Shown one piece after another: positions 24,284 to 33,772 of a DNA stretch of 64,000 nt; position 1 is the stretch's first letter; every line of letters starts with the position of its first letter. The notes beneath the pieces are model-generated. The model did no database searches. It saw only the letters and a list, made by a program, of their open reading frames with translations, and was not told the DNA's origin. A program made the position numbers and the translations under genes. The stretch comes from Dietzia natronolimnaea (GTDB taxonomy: Bacteria; Actinomycetota; Actinomycetes; Mycobacteriales; Mycobacteriaceae): the NCBI RefSeq assembly GCF_039525805.1, contig NZ_BAAAHZ010000003.1. The stretch is one strand, 5' to 3'.

Positions 24284-25933
24284 TCAGGGTCGGCGGACGG
24301 CGTCCGCGTTGTCGTGCAGGACCAGGTGCCGATCGGGTGTCTCACCGTCGACCTGGGCGGCCAGTGCCAGGACGGCCGCGCTCATCGGCGAGTCGTCCGG
24401 GAGCGGGATGGGGTAGTGGCCGTCGAAGCACGCGGCGCACAACTCGTCCCGCGGCTGCCCGGTGGCCGAGATCATCCCGTCCACCGAGATGTACCCGAGG
24501 GTGTCCGCCCCGATCGCCCTGCGGACGCCCTCGAGCATCCCGTCGGTGGCGTCGACCCCGTTGGCGATCAGTTCGGCGGGGCTGGCGAAATCGATGCCGT
24601 AGAAGCACGGCCAGCGGACCGGCGGGGAGGCGATACGGACGTGGACCTCGAGGGCGCCGGCCTCCCGCAGCATCCGGATCAGGGCCCGTTGGGTGTTGCC
24701 GCGGACGATCGAGTCGTCCACCACCACCAACTTCTTCCCCTGGATGACCTCGCGCAGCGGGTTGAGCTTGAGCCGGATGCCGAGCTGCCGGATCGTCTGG
24801 CTGGGCTGGATGAACGTGCGGCCGACGTAGGCGTTCTTGGTCAACCCCTGGGCGAAGGGGATCCCGGACCCCTGGGCGTAGCCCACGGCGGCCGGTGTCC
24901 CCGATTCCGGCACCGGGATCACCAGGTCGCCCTCGACGGGGTGCTCGACCGCCAGTTTGCGGCCGATCTCCACGCGGGCGGAGTTGACCAGCCGCTGGTT
25001 GATCACCGAGTCGGGACGCGCCAGGTACACGTACTCGAAGACGCACGCCTTGGGGGTGGGCTCGGAGAGCTTGCGCGACCGGACGCCGTCGGCGTCGATG
25101 GCGATCAGCTCGCCGGGCTCGATGTCGCGGACGAACGACGCCCCGACGATGTCCAGGGCCGACGTCTCGGACGAGACCACCCAGCCCCTCTCGAGCCGTC
25201 CGAGCGCGAGCGGGCGCACCCCGTGCGGATCCCTGGCGGCGTACAGCGTGTTCTCGTCGGAGAACGTCAGGCAGTAGGCACCGCGCAGGCGCGGCAGCAG
25301 GCGGGCCGCCGCCTCCTCGAGGCCCCCGTCACCCGCCTCGTGGGCGAGGAGGGTGGAGACGATGTCCGAGTCCGAGTGGGTGCTGTTCTCGGTGTAACCC
25401 CGGATGCCGATCGTGGTGGCGTAGCGCTTGAGTTCCTGCGTGTTGACCAGGTTGCCGTTGTGCCCCAGCACCACGGACCCCCCGCCGGTGGTGGGCCTGA
25501 ACATGGGCTGCGCGTTGTCCCAGGACGCGGCGCCGGTCGTGGAGTACCGGCAGTGGCCGATCGCCACGTAGCCGCTCATCGACTCGAGGGTCTTCTCGTC
25601 GAAGACCTGGCTCACCAGTCCGAGATCCTTGTAGACGAGGACCTGCTCGCCGTCCGCGACGGCGATGCCGGCGGCCTCCTGGCCGCGGTGCTGCAGCGCG
25701 TACAGGCCGTAGTAGGTGAGCTTGGCGACGTCCTCGCCGGGAGCCCAGACACCGAAGACGCCGCACTCCTCGACCGGACCGATGCGCTCGGTGTCGATCG
25801 GCAGGCCGGTCGGGCCGGGAACGGACGGGTCGGGCAGACCCAGACCGACGGCGGCGCGGCCACTGGTGCGGCGGAGTGATCCGGACGGGGCCGGACGTGA
25901 CGACGTGCTCTCCACCTGGTGGTGCTCCCTCAT
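24284..25933 (-). CDS. purF: amidophosphoribosyltransferase
   Basis: PurF commits PRPP to purine synthesis by forming phosphoribosylamine from glutamine. The 549-residue precursor has a non-conserved N-terminal propeptide, which self-cleavage would remove to expose Cys57 (EECGVFGVWAPGED) as the glutamine-hydrolysing N-terminal nucleophile. The PRPP loop is KKLVVVDDSIVRGNT. Cysteines in ASPPVRWPCFYG and ELCAACFDG match the Fe-S-containing PurF class. It starts at the ATG giving MREHHQVES. A GGTCCG/CGGACC dyad lies 11 nt upstream. Confidence 0.96.
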   Translation of the reverse strand: MREHHQVESTSSRPAPSGSLRRTSGRAAVGLGLPDPSVPGPTGLPIDTERIGPVEECGVFGVWAPGEDVAKLTYYGLYALQHRGQEAAGIAVADGEQVLVYKDLGLVSQVFDEKTLESMSGYVAIGHCRYSTTGAASWDNAQPMFRPTTGGGSVVLGHNGNLVNTQELKRYATTIGIRGYTENSTHSDSDIVSTLLAHEAGDGGLEEAAARLLPRLRGAYCLTFSDENTLYAARDPHGVRPLALGRLERGWVVSSETSALDIVGASFVRDIEPGELIAIDADGVRSRKLSEPTPKACVFEYVYLARPDSVINQRLVNSARVEIGRKLAVEHPVEGDLVIPVPESGTPAAVGYAQGSGIPFAQGLTKNAYVGRTFIQPSQTIRQLGIRLKLNPLREVIQGKKLVVVDDSIVRGNTQRALIRMLREAGALEVHVRIASPPVRWPCFYGIDFASPAELIANGVDATDGMLEGVRRAIGADTLGYISVDGMISATGQPRDELCAACFDGHYPIPLPDDSPMSAAVLALAAQVDGETPDRHLVLHDNADAVRRP

Positions 25934-26083
25934 GTTTCGGGGCGGTCCGCCCGGACGGACCCCGGCGGTGCTGTTCGAGTGTACGTTCCCCGACCCCCGT
26001 GACCCCAGTCCCGTGTCCCCGTCCCGCGGGTGGGGCCCCTTCTCATGCGCAGGTCGCCCGGACCCGCCCGGGTCGCCGAACGC

Positions 26084-26467
26084 TCAGCCGGGACGCACCA
26101 CCGGCAGCCCCGCCGCGACCTCGTCGGCGCGGGTCCCCGACGCCCGGACCCGCCCCGCGGCCACCGCGGACTCCCAGCTGCGGCGACCGGTGGCGAGCTC
26201 GAGCCAGGTCCTGGGGTCGGTCTCGACCACGTTGGGCGGGGTCCCCCGCGTGTGGCGCGGTCCGTCGATGCACTGCACGGCCGCGTAGGGCGGCACCCGC
26301 ACCTCGACCGCCCGGCCCGGGAGCTCGGCGGCCAACACGGCGGTCGTGGTCCGGACGGCCGCGGCGAGTGCGGACCGGCCGGGGGCGTCCGCCTCGTCGT
26401 CGTCGAGCCAGTTCCCGACCTCCTCGACCGCGGCGCGGACCGCCGCACCGTCGGGGACGCGCCTCAT
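26084..26467 (-). CDS. sterol carrier family protein (SCP2/MDMPI C-terminal-like)
   Basis: A 127-residue homologue of Rv0807, the gene next to purF in mycobacteria. It contains a single small alpha/beta domain with VEVRVPPYAAVQCIDGPRH and TWLELATGRRSWESAVAAG, the latter typical of SCP2-like domains. It may bind a hydrophobic ligand; none is known. Its ATG overlaps the stop of the upstream LssY-like gene by 4 nt, so both are translated together. Confidence 0.86.
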   Translation of the reverse strand: MRRVPDGAAVRAAVEEVGNWLDDDEADAPGRSALAAAVRTTTAVLAAELPGRAVEVRVPPYAAVQCIDGPRHTRGTPPNVVETDPRTWLELATGRRSWESAVAAGRVRASGTRADEVAAGLPVVRPG

Positions 26468-28020
26468 GTCCGGTCACCCGCGGCCGGGGGAACCGGATCG
26501 GGCTCCGGCTCCGATCCCGCGGGCGGGAGCCCCCGACGCCGGGAACGCCGCGTCCGCCGCCGTTCCTGGGCGGTCCTGCGGCTCCACGTCCGCGTGGCCT
26601 GGCTGGTGAGCAACAGCAGGATCAGCACGTTCACCGCCAGGGCGAGGTAGCCGCCGAGGACGGTACCCAGTTCGGCATCCGTGGTGACGCGGCCGGACTC
26701 GGTCGAGATGATGCTCACCACCGTCAGTGTCAGCAACCACACGCGTGGTCTGGCGTACCCCAGGTAGGTCAGCAGCGCCAGGACGCCCATCGCGCCGTAG
26801 ACGCCGCCGATGAACACCGCGAGCACGATGATCGCGGGCACCACCTCGGACCGGTCCAGGCCCGCGAACTCCTCCATGCCCTGGTCCCCCAGGATGTCCC
26901 GCAGCGCCAGGATCAGCAGGACGAGGACCGACGCCGCGACCAGTCCGCAGCCAGCGGTGAGCGCGGCCGGACGGGGGAGATGCCCGGGATCCGGGGCGAC
27001 GTCGTCGGCCGGACGATCGGCGTCCCCCGCGGCCAGCCCGCCCTCCGCCTGGGGATCGTCGTAGCCCCGGGCAGCCCGCACCACCCCGGTCGGGAGTCCG
27101 GCCGCCGCCGCCTCGGGCACCGGCACGGCCCGCAGGTCGACCACTGGCAGGTCACCGTCGGTGCGGATCGCGTCACCGCCGCCGTTGCGGGAGTGATAAC
27201 CGGCGGAGAAGTTCTCGAGCACCCGGACACCCGCGGCGGGCACGTGGTAGCGGATCGAGTCCACGATGTAGTCGCGCTCCACGTCGATGTCCGCGTCGAT
27301 CTTGTGTGTCACCTGGAGGGTGAACAGCGACAATCCCACGGCCCGGTCGTAGGTGCCGGCCCCGAGCCACTGCACGCGGTGGCCGCCGGGCAGCAGCCAC
27401 CCGTCTGGGCACCGCCAGAACCGGACGTGGTGCCGTTGCGCGGCGTTGCCCTCGACCTCCTGCTGGTAGGCCAGACACTGCCTGCGTCCGAAGAGCCGCA
27501 GGGGGCTCACCGGCGCGGAGGGGTAGGACCGCCGGAGCACCGAGGACATGATGATGCCCCAGGAGGACCGGACCGTGATGTCGTCGGCCAGCACCCACCC
27601 GCAGGCCGTCATGGTCTCGTGGATCTGACGGGCGGTGCCGTCGACGGCCAGGTTGACCGGGTCCCCCAGCAACCCGTCCGACGTCCGGGTCCGCGCGATG
27701 AAGTATCCCGGCACGTACACCGAGGTGATCAGCGTCTGCAGCCGGGGCAGGACCAGATAGGCGACCAGTGCCCAGAACGGGATCAGGAGGAACAGATGCC
27801 ACCAGGTGTGGCGCCACACGTCGTCCAACAGCCGCCAGCCGAGCCATCCGGCCGCGAGGGTGGCCAGGGTGAAGAACACGGTGTCGACGACCTGGCCGGG
27901 CAGCGCCGGCCGCACGTCGTCGTCCCGCACCTTGGACGGCAGGCGGGCGTAGACCGGGGGCGCGGTCGGCGCGGACCGCTCCGCGCCGGGCGTCTGCACC
28001 GCTCGCTCACTGGTGGACAT
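26464..28020 (-). CDS. membrane protein with LssY C-terminal-like domain
   Basis: A 518-residue protein. Two N-terminal helices (around FFTLATLAAGWLGWRLL and WWHLFLLIPFWALVAYLVL) precede a domain of about 230 residues that I recognise as LssY_C-like. Its hallmarks are DPVNLAVDGTARQIHETM, RLFGRRQCLAYQQEV, RHHVRFWRCPDGWLL, GAGTYDRAVGLS and HKIDADIDVERDYIVDSI. Three or four further helices form the C-terminal third. The domain occurs with PAP2 phosphatases and DedA proteins and its activity is unestablished. The start MSTSERAVQ is chosen because the upstream extension overlaps the divergent gene. It is coupled to the sterol-carrier gene. Confidence 0.82.
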   Translation of the reverse strand: MSTSERAVQTPGAERSAPTAPPVYARLPSKVRDDDVRPALPGQVVDTVFFTLATLAAGWLGWRLLDDVWRHTWWHLFLLIPFWALVAYLVLPRLQTLITSVYVPGYFIARTRTSDGLLGDPVNLAVDGTARQIHETMTACGWVLADDITVRSSWGIIMSSVLRRSYPSAPVSPLRLFGRRQCLAYQQEVEGNAAQRHHVRFWRCPDGWLLPGGHRVQWLGAGTYDRAVGLSLFTLQVTHKIDADIDVERDYIVDSIRYHVPAAGVRVLENFSAGYHSRNGGGDAIRTDGDLPVVDLRAVPVPEAAAAGLPTGVVRAARGYDDPQAEGGLAAGDADRPADDVAPDPGHLPRPAALTAGCGLVAASVLVLLILALRDILGDQGMEEFAGLDRSEVVPAIIVLAVFIGGVYGAMGVLALLTYLGYARPRVWLLTLTVVSIISTESGRVTTDAELGTVLGGYLALAVNVLILLLLTSQATRTWSRRTAQERRRTRRSRRRGLPPAGSEPEPDPVPPAAGDRT

Positions 28021-28080
28021 GGCTAGACGATAGTCGGCGGTACCGGCCGTGCGGACCGCGATGACTGCCAGAATGTCCCC

Positions 28081-29217
28081 GTGCCCACGCCCGATCCGAC
28101 CCCGGCCAGCAGCCGGGGTGTCCACGAGGAGTACCTGCGGTCGCTGGGACTGCCGCTGATGATCGTCCCGTCCACGCGGTCTCGCGAGATACTCATCCGC
28201 TCCGCCGGAGTCAGCGCCGGTCTCGCGGTGGCCACGTCGGGTCTCTCCGCGTTGGACCGCTCGAACGATTACGCGGTGGCCCTGCTCGAGCGGGTCGGTG
28301 AGGATTCACCGGAGCTGGACGACATCGGGATCACAGATCCGATCATCCTGCTGCTCCTGCTGGCGCTCGGGTTGTTCGCCGCCGCGCCGTTGATCGGGTG
28401 GCTGGTGGCCCGCGTGGTGCGACGCCTGGACCGGGTGTCCGGCTCGGTCGTCGGTCTCGTCTCGGCGGTCGCCCTCGTCGTGGCGGCACCTCTCACCTTC
28501 GAGGCCCACGACGGCCCCGGCCCGGCCACCACCTCGCTCCTCCTGGCGGGGGTGCTGGTGGGTACCTACATCGGTGTGGGTTCGCTGGTGCGCTGGGCCG
28601 CGCGGCGGGTCCGGCGCGAGCTCGGCACCATGGGCCACATGGTGGCCCGGGTCCTGCCGGTCCTCATGTTGGCCGTGCTCTTCCTGTTCTTCAGCGCGGA
28701 GATCTGGCAGGTGATGGTGGCGCTGTCCTGGCCGCGGACCTTCGCCGTGGTGGGCGTCATGGGTCTGCTCACCGTCCTGCTGGTGGCCATCACCACCCGG
28801 GACGACCTCCACGACGAGCTGGAGGCGCGGGCGCCGGGCCGGGAGCTGCGCATGTCCGAGCGGATCAACATCCTGCTGGTCCCGGTGCTGGCCACCCTCA
28901 TCCAGGCCGTGTTGTTCGCCTGCCTGGTCTTCCTGTTCTTCGTGTTCCTGGGCTGGGTAGCCATACCGGAGGCCACCGAGACCCGGTGGACGCTGCGGCC
29001 GACGGAGGACCTGGGTGGCCTGTTGGCCGGCGTGCCCGTCAGCGTGACCCTCGTGCGCGTCGCGCTGACCCTCGCGGCGTTCTCCGCCCTCAACCTGGCC
29101 GCGGCGGCGGCCTCCGACTCCGCCCACCGGGCGCGGTTCGTCCGCCCCATGATCGACGAGGTGGTCCACGGCCTCGCCGCGCGCGAGACCTACCACCGGG
29201 CACGACGACGAGGCTGA
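28081..29217 (+). CDS. multi-pass membrane protein of unknown function
   Basis: A 378-residue protein starting at a GTG. About eight hydrophobic helices are visible: around ITDPIILLLLLALGLFAAAP, SVVGLVSAVALVVAAPL, TSLLLAGVLVGTYIGVG, ARVLPVLMLAVLFLFF, TFAVVGVMGLLTVLLVAI, ILLVPVLATLIQAVLFACLV and VALTLAAFSALNLAAAAA. The cytosolic loops are rich in arginine. No family is recognised. It is divergent from the LssY-like gene with only 60 bp between starts, so the two may share regulation. Confidence 0.75.
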   Translation: MPTPDPTPASSRGVHEEYLRSLGLPLMIVPSTRSREILIRSAGVSAGLAVATSGLSALDRSNDYAVALLERVGEDSPELDDIGITDPIILLLLLALGLFAAAPLIGWLVARVVRRLDRVSGSVVGLVSAVALVVAAPLTFEAHDGPGPATTSLLLAGVLVGTYIGVGSLVRWAARRVRRELGTMGHMVARVLPVLMLAVLFLFFSAEIWQVMVALSWPRTFAVVGVMGLLTVLLVAITTRDDLHDELEARAPGRELRMSERINILLVPVLATLIQAVLFACLVFLFFVFLGWVAIPEATETRWTLRPTEDLGGLLAGVPVSVTLVRVALTLAAFSALNLAAAAASDSAHRARFVRPMIDEVVHGLAARETYHRARRRG

Positions 29218-29226
29218 CCCCGACCC

Positions 29227-29895
29227 TCAGGTCCCGCGGTTCTCCCGACCACGCACCCAGACCGTCACGAGCAGAGCGCCGGTCACGACCGCCGCCGCGA
29301 CGCCCAGCGCGGCCACACCGAGGCGCACCTGGAGCACCGCGCCCGCCACCCCACCGAGCGCGAGCGCAGCCCACAGGGAGACCTGCTGACGATAGGGCGC
29401 CCACGACCCCCCGGCCAGCGCGTCCACCAGCCGGTGGGCGGACTTGACCACCGCACCGGTCATGTAGGTGACCCCGAGCGAGACCTCTCCCCGCGAGTGG
29501 AACACCGAGTTCATGGCACCCATCGACGCGGCGACCACCGTCATCGACAGCGGCGCCCCGACGACCGTGGCGGTCGTGAGCCGGTGCACCGCGAGCGCCA
29601 CCAGCAGCAGGGTGGCGACCAGGGCCAGGACGGCCGGGCGGTCGTCCCGGGGACGGAGGCGGGTGGCCACCGCACCGGCGACCGCGCCGAGGAAGAACGA
29701 GACCAGGACGACGGCCGCGATCCCCGCGCCGCCGAGGTCACCCTGCACCAGGTCGACGGCCATTCGCGTGGAGTTGCCGCTCATGAACGACACGAAGTAG
29801 CCACCCACCACGAGGAAGCCGACCGCGTCGACGAACCCCGCCGTGCCGGCCAGGACGACGGCGAGCAGTCGCTCTCGTCTGCGGAGATCACGCAT
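29227..29895 (-). CDS. DUF1275 (YoaK-type) membrane protein
   Basis: A 222-residue membrane protein with six predicted helices and the DUF1275 motifs GFVDAVGFLVVGGYFVSFMS GN (residues about 20-41), MGAMNSVFHSRGEVSLGVTYMTG and a LWAALALGGVAGAVL helix. The function of the family is unknown and a transporter role is often proposed. It follows purL on the same strand by 53 nt and is convergent with the membrane-protein gene to its left. Confidence 0.88.
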   Translation of the reverse strand: MRDLRRRERLLAVVLAGTAGFVDAVGFLVVGGYFVSFMSGNSTRMAVDLVQGDLGGAGIAAVVLVSFFLGAVAGAVATRLRPRDDRPAVLALVATLLLVALAVHRLTTATVVGAPLSMTVVAASMGAMNSVFHSRGEVSLGVTYMTGAVVKSAHRLVDALAGGSWAPYRQQVSLWAALALGGVAGAVLQVRLGVAALGVAAAVVTGALLVTVWVRGRENRGT

Positions 29896-29948
29896 CGGGT
29901 CGCGCCCGACCGGTCCGATCCCTGCCGGCCCGTCTCAGGATGACCGTC

Positions 29949-32249
29949 TCAGACCGGGTCGACGCCGAACAGCGCCGGCAGCGTGCCCTCGTGGGCGGCG
30001 CGCAGCTCCGCGGTGGTCAGGGTGAACTGCCCCTGGACCTCGAAGGTCCCCGAATCCGGGTCGGTGACGGCGATCCGGGTGTGCGGGATGTCCTGCGCGG
30101 TGAGCATCTGCTGGAAGCGGATCTCCTCGCCCCGGGGGACCGACACGATCACGCGGCCGGCCGACTCGGAGAAGAGCCACACGAACGGGTCCGCGTCGGC
30201 GGGCAGCACCACCCGGAGGCCGCACTCCCCGGCCAGGGCCGACTCCACGAGCGCCTGCGCGAGCCCGCCCTCCGACAGGTCGTGTGCGCCGGTGATCAGG
30301 CCGTCCTTGGAGCACGTGGCCAGGATACGGGCGAGTGTGGCCTCCCACCGCAGGTCGACCGTCGGGGGCATGCCTCCGAGGTGCTCGTGGGCGACCTGGG
30401 CCCAGATGGACCCGTCGAGCTCGTCGCGGGTCTCGCCGAGCAGGTAGACGTTCTCGCCGGGGGTGTCACCGAACGCGGTGGGCGTGCGGCGGGCGACGTC
30501 GTCGATCACTCCGAGCACGCCCACGACGGGCGTCGGCAGGATCGGGGTGGACCCGGTCTGGTTGTAGAAGGAGACGTTGCCGCCGGTGACGGGGATACCG
30601 AGCTCGGCACAGCCGTCCGCCAGTCCGTGGACGGCCTCGCGGAACTGCCACATCACGCCCGGGTCCTCGGGCGAGCCGAAGTTGAGGCAATTGGTCACGG
30701 CGACCGGGGTGGCGCCGGTGACGGCGACATTGCGGTACGCCTCCGCCAGGGCCAGCCGGGCACCGGTGTACGGGTCGAGCTTGGTGTAGCGCCCCGACGC
30801 GTCGGTCGACAGTGCGATGCCGCGGCCGGACTCCTCGTCGATGCGCAGGACACCGCCGTCGGCGTTCTCCGCGAGGATCGTGTTGCCGCGGACGTAGCGG
30901 TCGTACTGCTCGGTGATGAACTTGCGCGAGCACAGGGCCGGGCTGGAGATCATGTCCACCAGGGTCCGGCGCAACTCGTCGCCGGTGGCCGGGCGGGCCA
31001 GGGTCGCGGTGGTGTCCGCCTGCAGGGCGTCCTGGTCGGAGGGCCGCTCGAGGGGGCGCTCGTAGACCGGCCCCTCGTCGGCCAGCGACTCGGGCGGGGC
31101 GTCCACCACGGTCTCACCGCGGAACTCGATGGTGAGCCGGTCGCCGTCGGTGACCTCGCCGATGTCGGCGGCCAACACGTCCCAGCGGCGGCACACGTCC
31201 ATGAAGGCCTCGACGTTCTCCGGCGTCACCACGGCGCACATGCGCTCCTGCGACTCACTGGAGAGGATCTCGGCGGCGGACATGCCCTCCGCGCGCAGCG
31301 GGACGTTGTCGAGCACGATGTGCATGCCGCCGTCGCCGGCCGCGGCCAGCTCGGAGGTGGCGCACGCCAGGCCGGCACCGCCGAGGTCCTGGATGCCCAC
31401 GACCAGCTCGTCGCGGTACAGCTCGAGGCAGCACTCGATGAGGACCTTCTCCATGAACGGGTCGCCCACCTGGACGCTGGGGAGCTTGCGCGGCTTGACC
31501 GGCGCTCCGTCCTCGTCCACATCGAAGGTCTCGGACGCCAGCACCGACACGCCACCGATCCCGTCGAGACCGGTGCGGGCACCGAACAGGATGATCCGGT
31601 TGCCGGTGCCGGAGGCGAACGCCAGGTGCAGGTCCTCCACGCGCATGACGCCCGCACCGAGGGCGTTGACCAGCGGATTGGCGGCGTACGACTCGTCGAA
31701 CACCGTCTCACCACCGATGTTGGGCAGGCCCAGGCAGTTGCCGTACCCGCCGACCCCGGCCACGACGCCGGGGAGCACGCGGTGCGTGTCGTCGGCGTCG
31801 GCGGGGCCGAAGCGGAGCTGGTCCATCACGGCCACCGGCCGCGCACCCATCGCCATGATGTCGCGGATGATCCCGCCGACACCGGTCGCGGCGCCCTGGT
31901 AGGGCTCGATGTACGAGGGATGGTTGTGGGACTCCACCTTGAACGTCACGGCCCAGCCGCCGCCGATGTCCACGACGCCGGCGTTCTCCCCGATGCCGGC
32001 GAGCATGGACGAGCGCATCTCGTCCGTGGTCGTCTCCCCGAAGTAGCGCAGGTGCACCTTGGACGACTTGTAGGAGCAGTGCTCCGACCACATGACGGAG
32101 TACATCGCCAGCTCGGCGTCCGTCGGGCGGCGGCCCAGGATCTCCCTGATACGGGCGTACTCGTCCTCCTTGAGTCCGAGTTCCGCCCACGGCTGGGCCA
32201 GCTCGGGGGTGTCGGAGGCGTGCGAGATGGAGTCCACGTGAGTCGTCAC
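29949..32249 (-). CDS. purL: phosphoribosylformylglycinamidine synthase subunit PurL
   Basis: The 766-residue small-type PurL, which works with PurS and PurQ to convert FGAR to FGAM. Key parts are the N-terminal PTDAELAMYSVMWSEHCSYK with the catalytic His, the ATP-binding VTFKVESHNHPSYIEPYQGA, GVGGIIRDIMAMGARPVAVM, and the second AIRS-like half with GNVSFYNQTGS and HDLSEGGLAQALVE. The GTG at 32249 (MTTHVDSISH) fits the family start; the frame extends 59 codons upstream without coding character. It is separated from purQ/purS by three genes. Confidence 0.96.
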   Translation of the reverse strand: MTTHVDSISHASDTPELAQPWAELGLKEDEYARIREILGRRPTDAELAMYSVMWSEHCSYKSSKVHLRYFGETTTDEMRSSMLAGIGENAGVVDIGGGWAVTFKVESHNHPSYIEPYQGAATGVGGIIRDIMAMGARPVAVMDQLRFGPADADDTHRVLPGVVAGVGGYGNCLGLPNIGGETVFDESYAANPLVNALGAGVMRVEDLHLAFASGTGNRIILFGARTGLDGIGGVSVLASETFDVDEDGAPVKPRKLPSVQVGDPFMEKVLIECCLELYRDELVVGIQDLGGAGLACATSELAAAGDGGMHIVLDNVPLRAEGMSAAEILSSESQERMCAVVTPENVEAFMDVCRRWDVLAADIGEVTDGDRLTIEFRGETVVDAPPESLADEGPVYERPLERPSDQDALQADTTATLARPATGDELRRTLVDMISSPALCSRKFITEQYDRYVRGNTILAENADGGVLRIDEESGRGIALSTDASGRYTKLDPYTGARLALAEAYRNVAVTGATPVAVTNCLNFGSPEDPGVMWQFREAVHGLADGCAELGIPVTGGNVSFYNQTGSTPILPTPVVGVLGVIDDVARRTPTAFGDTPGENVYLLGETRDELDGSIWAQVAHEHLGGMPPTVDLRWEATLARILATCSKDGLITGAHDLSEGGLAQALVESALAGECGLRVVLPADADPFVWLFSESAGRVIVSVPRGEEIRFQQMLTAQDIPHTRIAVTDPDSGTFEVQGQFTLTTAELRAAHEGTLPALFGVDPV

Positions 32250-32302
32250 GGGGGCGAGTCTAGTCGGCTCGCGGCGGCCCGCGAATCCGCTACCAACCGG
32301 GG

Positions 32303-33514
32303 CTAGGTGGACAGCACCTCGAAGGTCAGGCCGCCGCGCTGGACACGCTCGAGAAGCGCATCCCCCATCGCCTGGGCGGTGGTGAGTTGTCCCGAGAGCG
32401 CGGGAAGGTCGTCGAAGGCCAGGCACAGGCCGGACTCCGCGATCATCATGGCCGTCTCGGTGTACCCGGGGTCGCCGCCGGACACCCGGGTGACCACCCG
32501 GCGCCCGCCCGCCAACGCCACGAATGTCACATCGAACGACGAGCGCGCACGGCGGGACTCACTGGGCCCGGCGCCGCGATCGATCCGCTTGAGCAATTGC
32601 GACCTGATGGGGCCGATCTGGGCGCCCACGGTCAGCGCACCGACTCCGACCATGCCCGCCGTCGCGGTCAACGGCGACTTGACCGAGGCGTAGTGCGCGT
32701 ACGTGAAATCCGGGCCGTAGCTCTCCAACGCGGCCGCGGACCGCAACACGATCTGCGGGTCGATCGTGGGCAGCGGCACCAGCCACCGGCCGAGGACGCT
32801 GTCGTGGTGCGGTTTGCCCGTGATCGACTTGATCCGACGCCCCTCGACCCTGCCCTCCTTCTTGCGCCGCGCCTTCGCCGTGCGACCGGCCTCACGGAGT
32901 CGGGCGAACTGGCCGATGGCCGAGTGGAAGGTGCCCCCGGAGAACTGGGCGTCGGCGTGGACCGCACCGTAGACCGCCACCGGCACACCCTCGGGGACCT
33001 GCTTCATGGTGTAGAACACCCCCATGTCGTGGGGGATGGAGTCGAACCCGCACGCGTGGATGATCCGCGCGCCGGAGGCCACGGCCTTGTCGTGGTATTC
33101 GAGGTACATCCTGTCGGCGAACTCGGGCTCGCCAGTCAGGTCCACGTAGTCGGTCCCGGCCTCGGCGCACGCGGCGACGAGCGGCTCGCCGTACTCGAGG
33201 TACGGCCCGACGGTGGTGATGACGACTCGGGCCGCGCGGGCCATGTCCGCCAGCGACCCCGGGTCCTCGGTATCCGCCACCACGACCCCGGGCGCCGGGA
33301 CGTCCGGCATCTCGGCGCTGAGCCGCGCCACGAGCGCATCGAGCTTTACCCGCGACCGACCCGCCACGGCCCACGCACCCCCCTCGGGGAGGTTCCGCAG
33401 CAGATAGTCGGCAACCAGACCGCCGGTGAACCCGGTCGCACCGTAGAGGACGATGTCGAACGGCCTGGTGGACCTGTCGGACGCGGACACGGGCTGGGTG
33501 CTGGATTCGCTCAC
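32303..33514 (-). CDS. saccharopine dehydrogenase-like / trans-acting enoyl reductase family protein
   Basis: A 403-residue oxidoreductase. The N-terminal Rossmann fold has LYGATGFTGGLVADYLL at residues about 23-39 and VITTVGPYLEYGEPLVAACAEAG, the pattern of the family that includes Rv2449c and the trans-acting enoyl reductase Rv2953. HACGFDSIPHDMGVF is another family hallmark. The C-terminal part contains a possible membrane-associating segment (TATAGMVGVGALTVGAQIG). The substrate is probably a lipid intermediate; no biosynthetic cluster is nearby. It is upstream of purL on the same strand. Confidence 0.88.
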   Translation of the reverse strand: MSESSTQPVSASDRSTRPFDIVLYGATGFTGGLVADYLLRNLPEGGAWAVAGRSRVKLDALVARLSAEMPDVPAPGVVVADTEDPGSLADMARAARVVITTVGPYLEYGEPLVAACAEAGTDYVDLTGEPEFADRMYLEYHDKAVASGARIIHACGFDSIPHDMGVFYTMKQVPEGVPVAVYGAVHADAQFSGGTFHSAIGQFARLREAGRTAKARRKKEGRVEGRRIKSITGKPHHDSVLGRWLVPLPTIDPQIVLRSAAALESYGPDFTYAHYASVKSPLTATAGMVGVGALTVGAQIGPIRSQLLKRIDRGAGPSESRRARSSFDVTFVALAGGRRVVTRVSGGDPGYTETAMMIAESGLCLAFDDLPALSGQLTTAQAMGDALLERVQRGGLTFEVLST

Positions 33515-33644
33515 CCCACATTTCTACCGCATCCCGCGGGATCGGCGACCGCGACCGGTCCGGCCGTGCCGCCTCCCCCGCCCTGCCATCCCGCCGTCCG
33601 GCCGTCCCGCCGTCCGGCCCCGGTCACGATCCGGCCTCGGGGGT

Positions 33645-33668
33645 TCTCACCTTTTCGCGAAGGTGAGA
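33645..33668. promoter_or_regulatory. operator-like palindrome upstream of the MDLTGS genes
   Basis: TCTCACCTT and AAGGTGAGA form perfect 9-bp arms around TTCGCG, 105-128 nt upstream of the first MDLTGS start codon. AT-rich sequence with a TTACAT hexamer (33673-33678) follows. It resembles a dimeric repressor site. The remaining part of the 258-nt intergenic region contains short CCGTC/CGGCC repeats only. Confidence 0.5.
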
Positions 33669-33772
33669 TGATCCTTACATGTCCGGTCCCGGGCTGAGCG
33701 TTGACCACACGGGCCGTCGCTCTTGTCGCGCCACCCGCCCGGGCGGGGGACGCAGAGATGAAGGAGTCCCTC

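Noticed and set aside
33701..33772. Longer start for the first MDLTGS protein
   Set aside because: The upstream ATG overlaps the ribosome-binding site, and the paralogue supports MDLTGS as the N-terminus.
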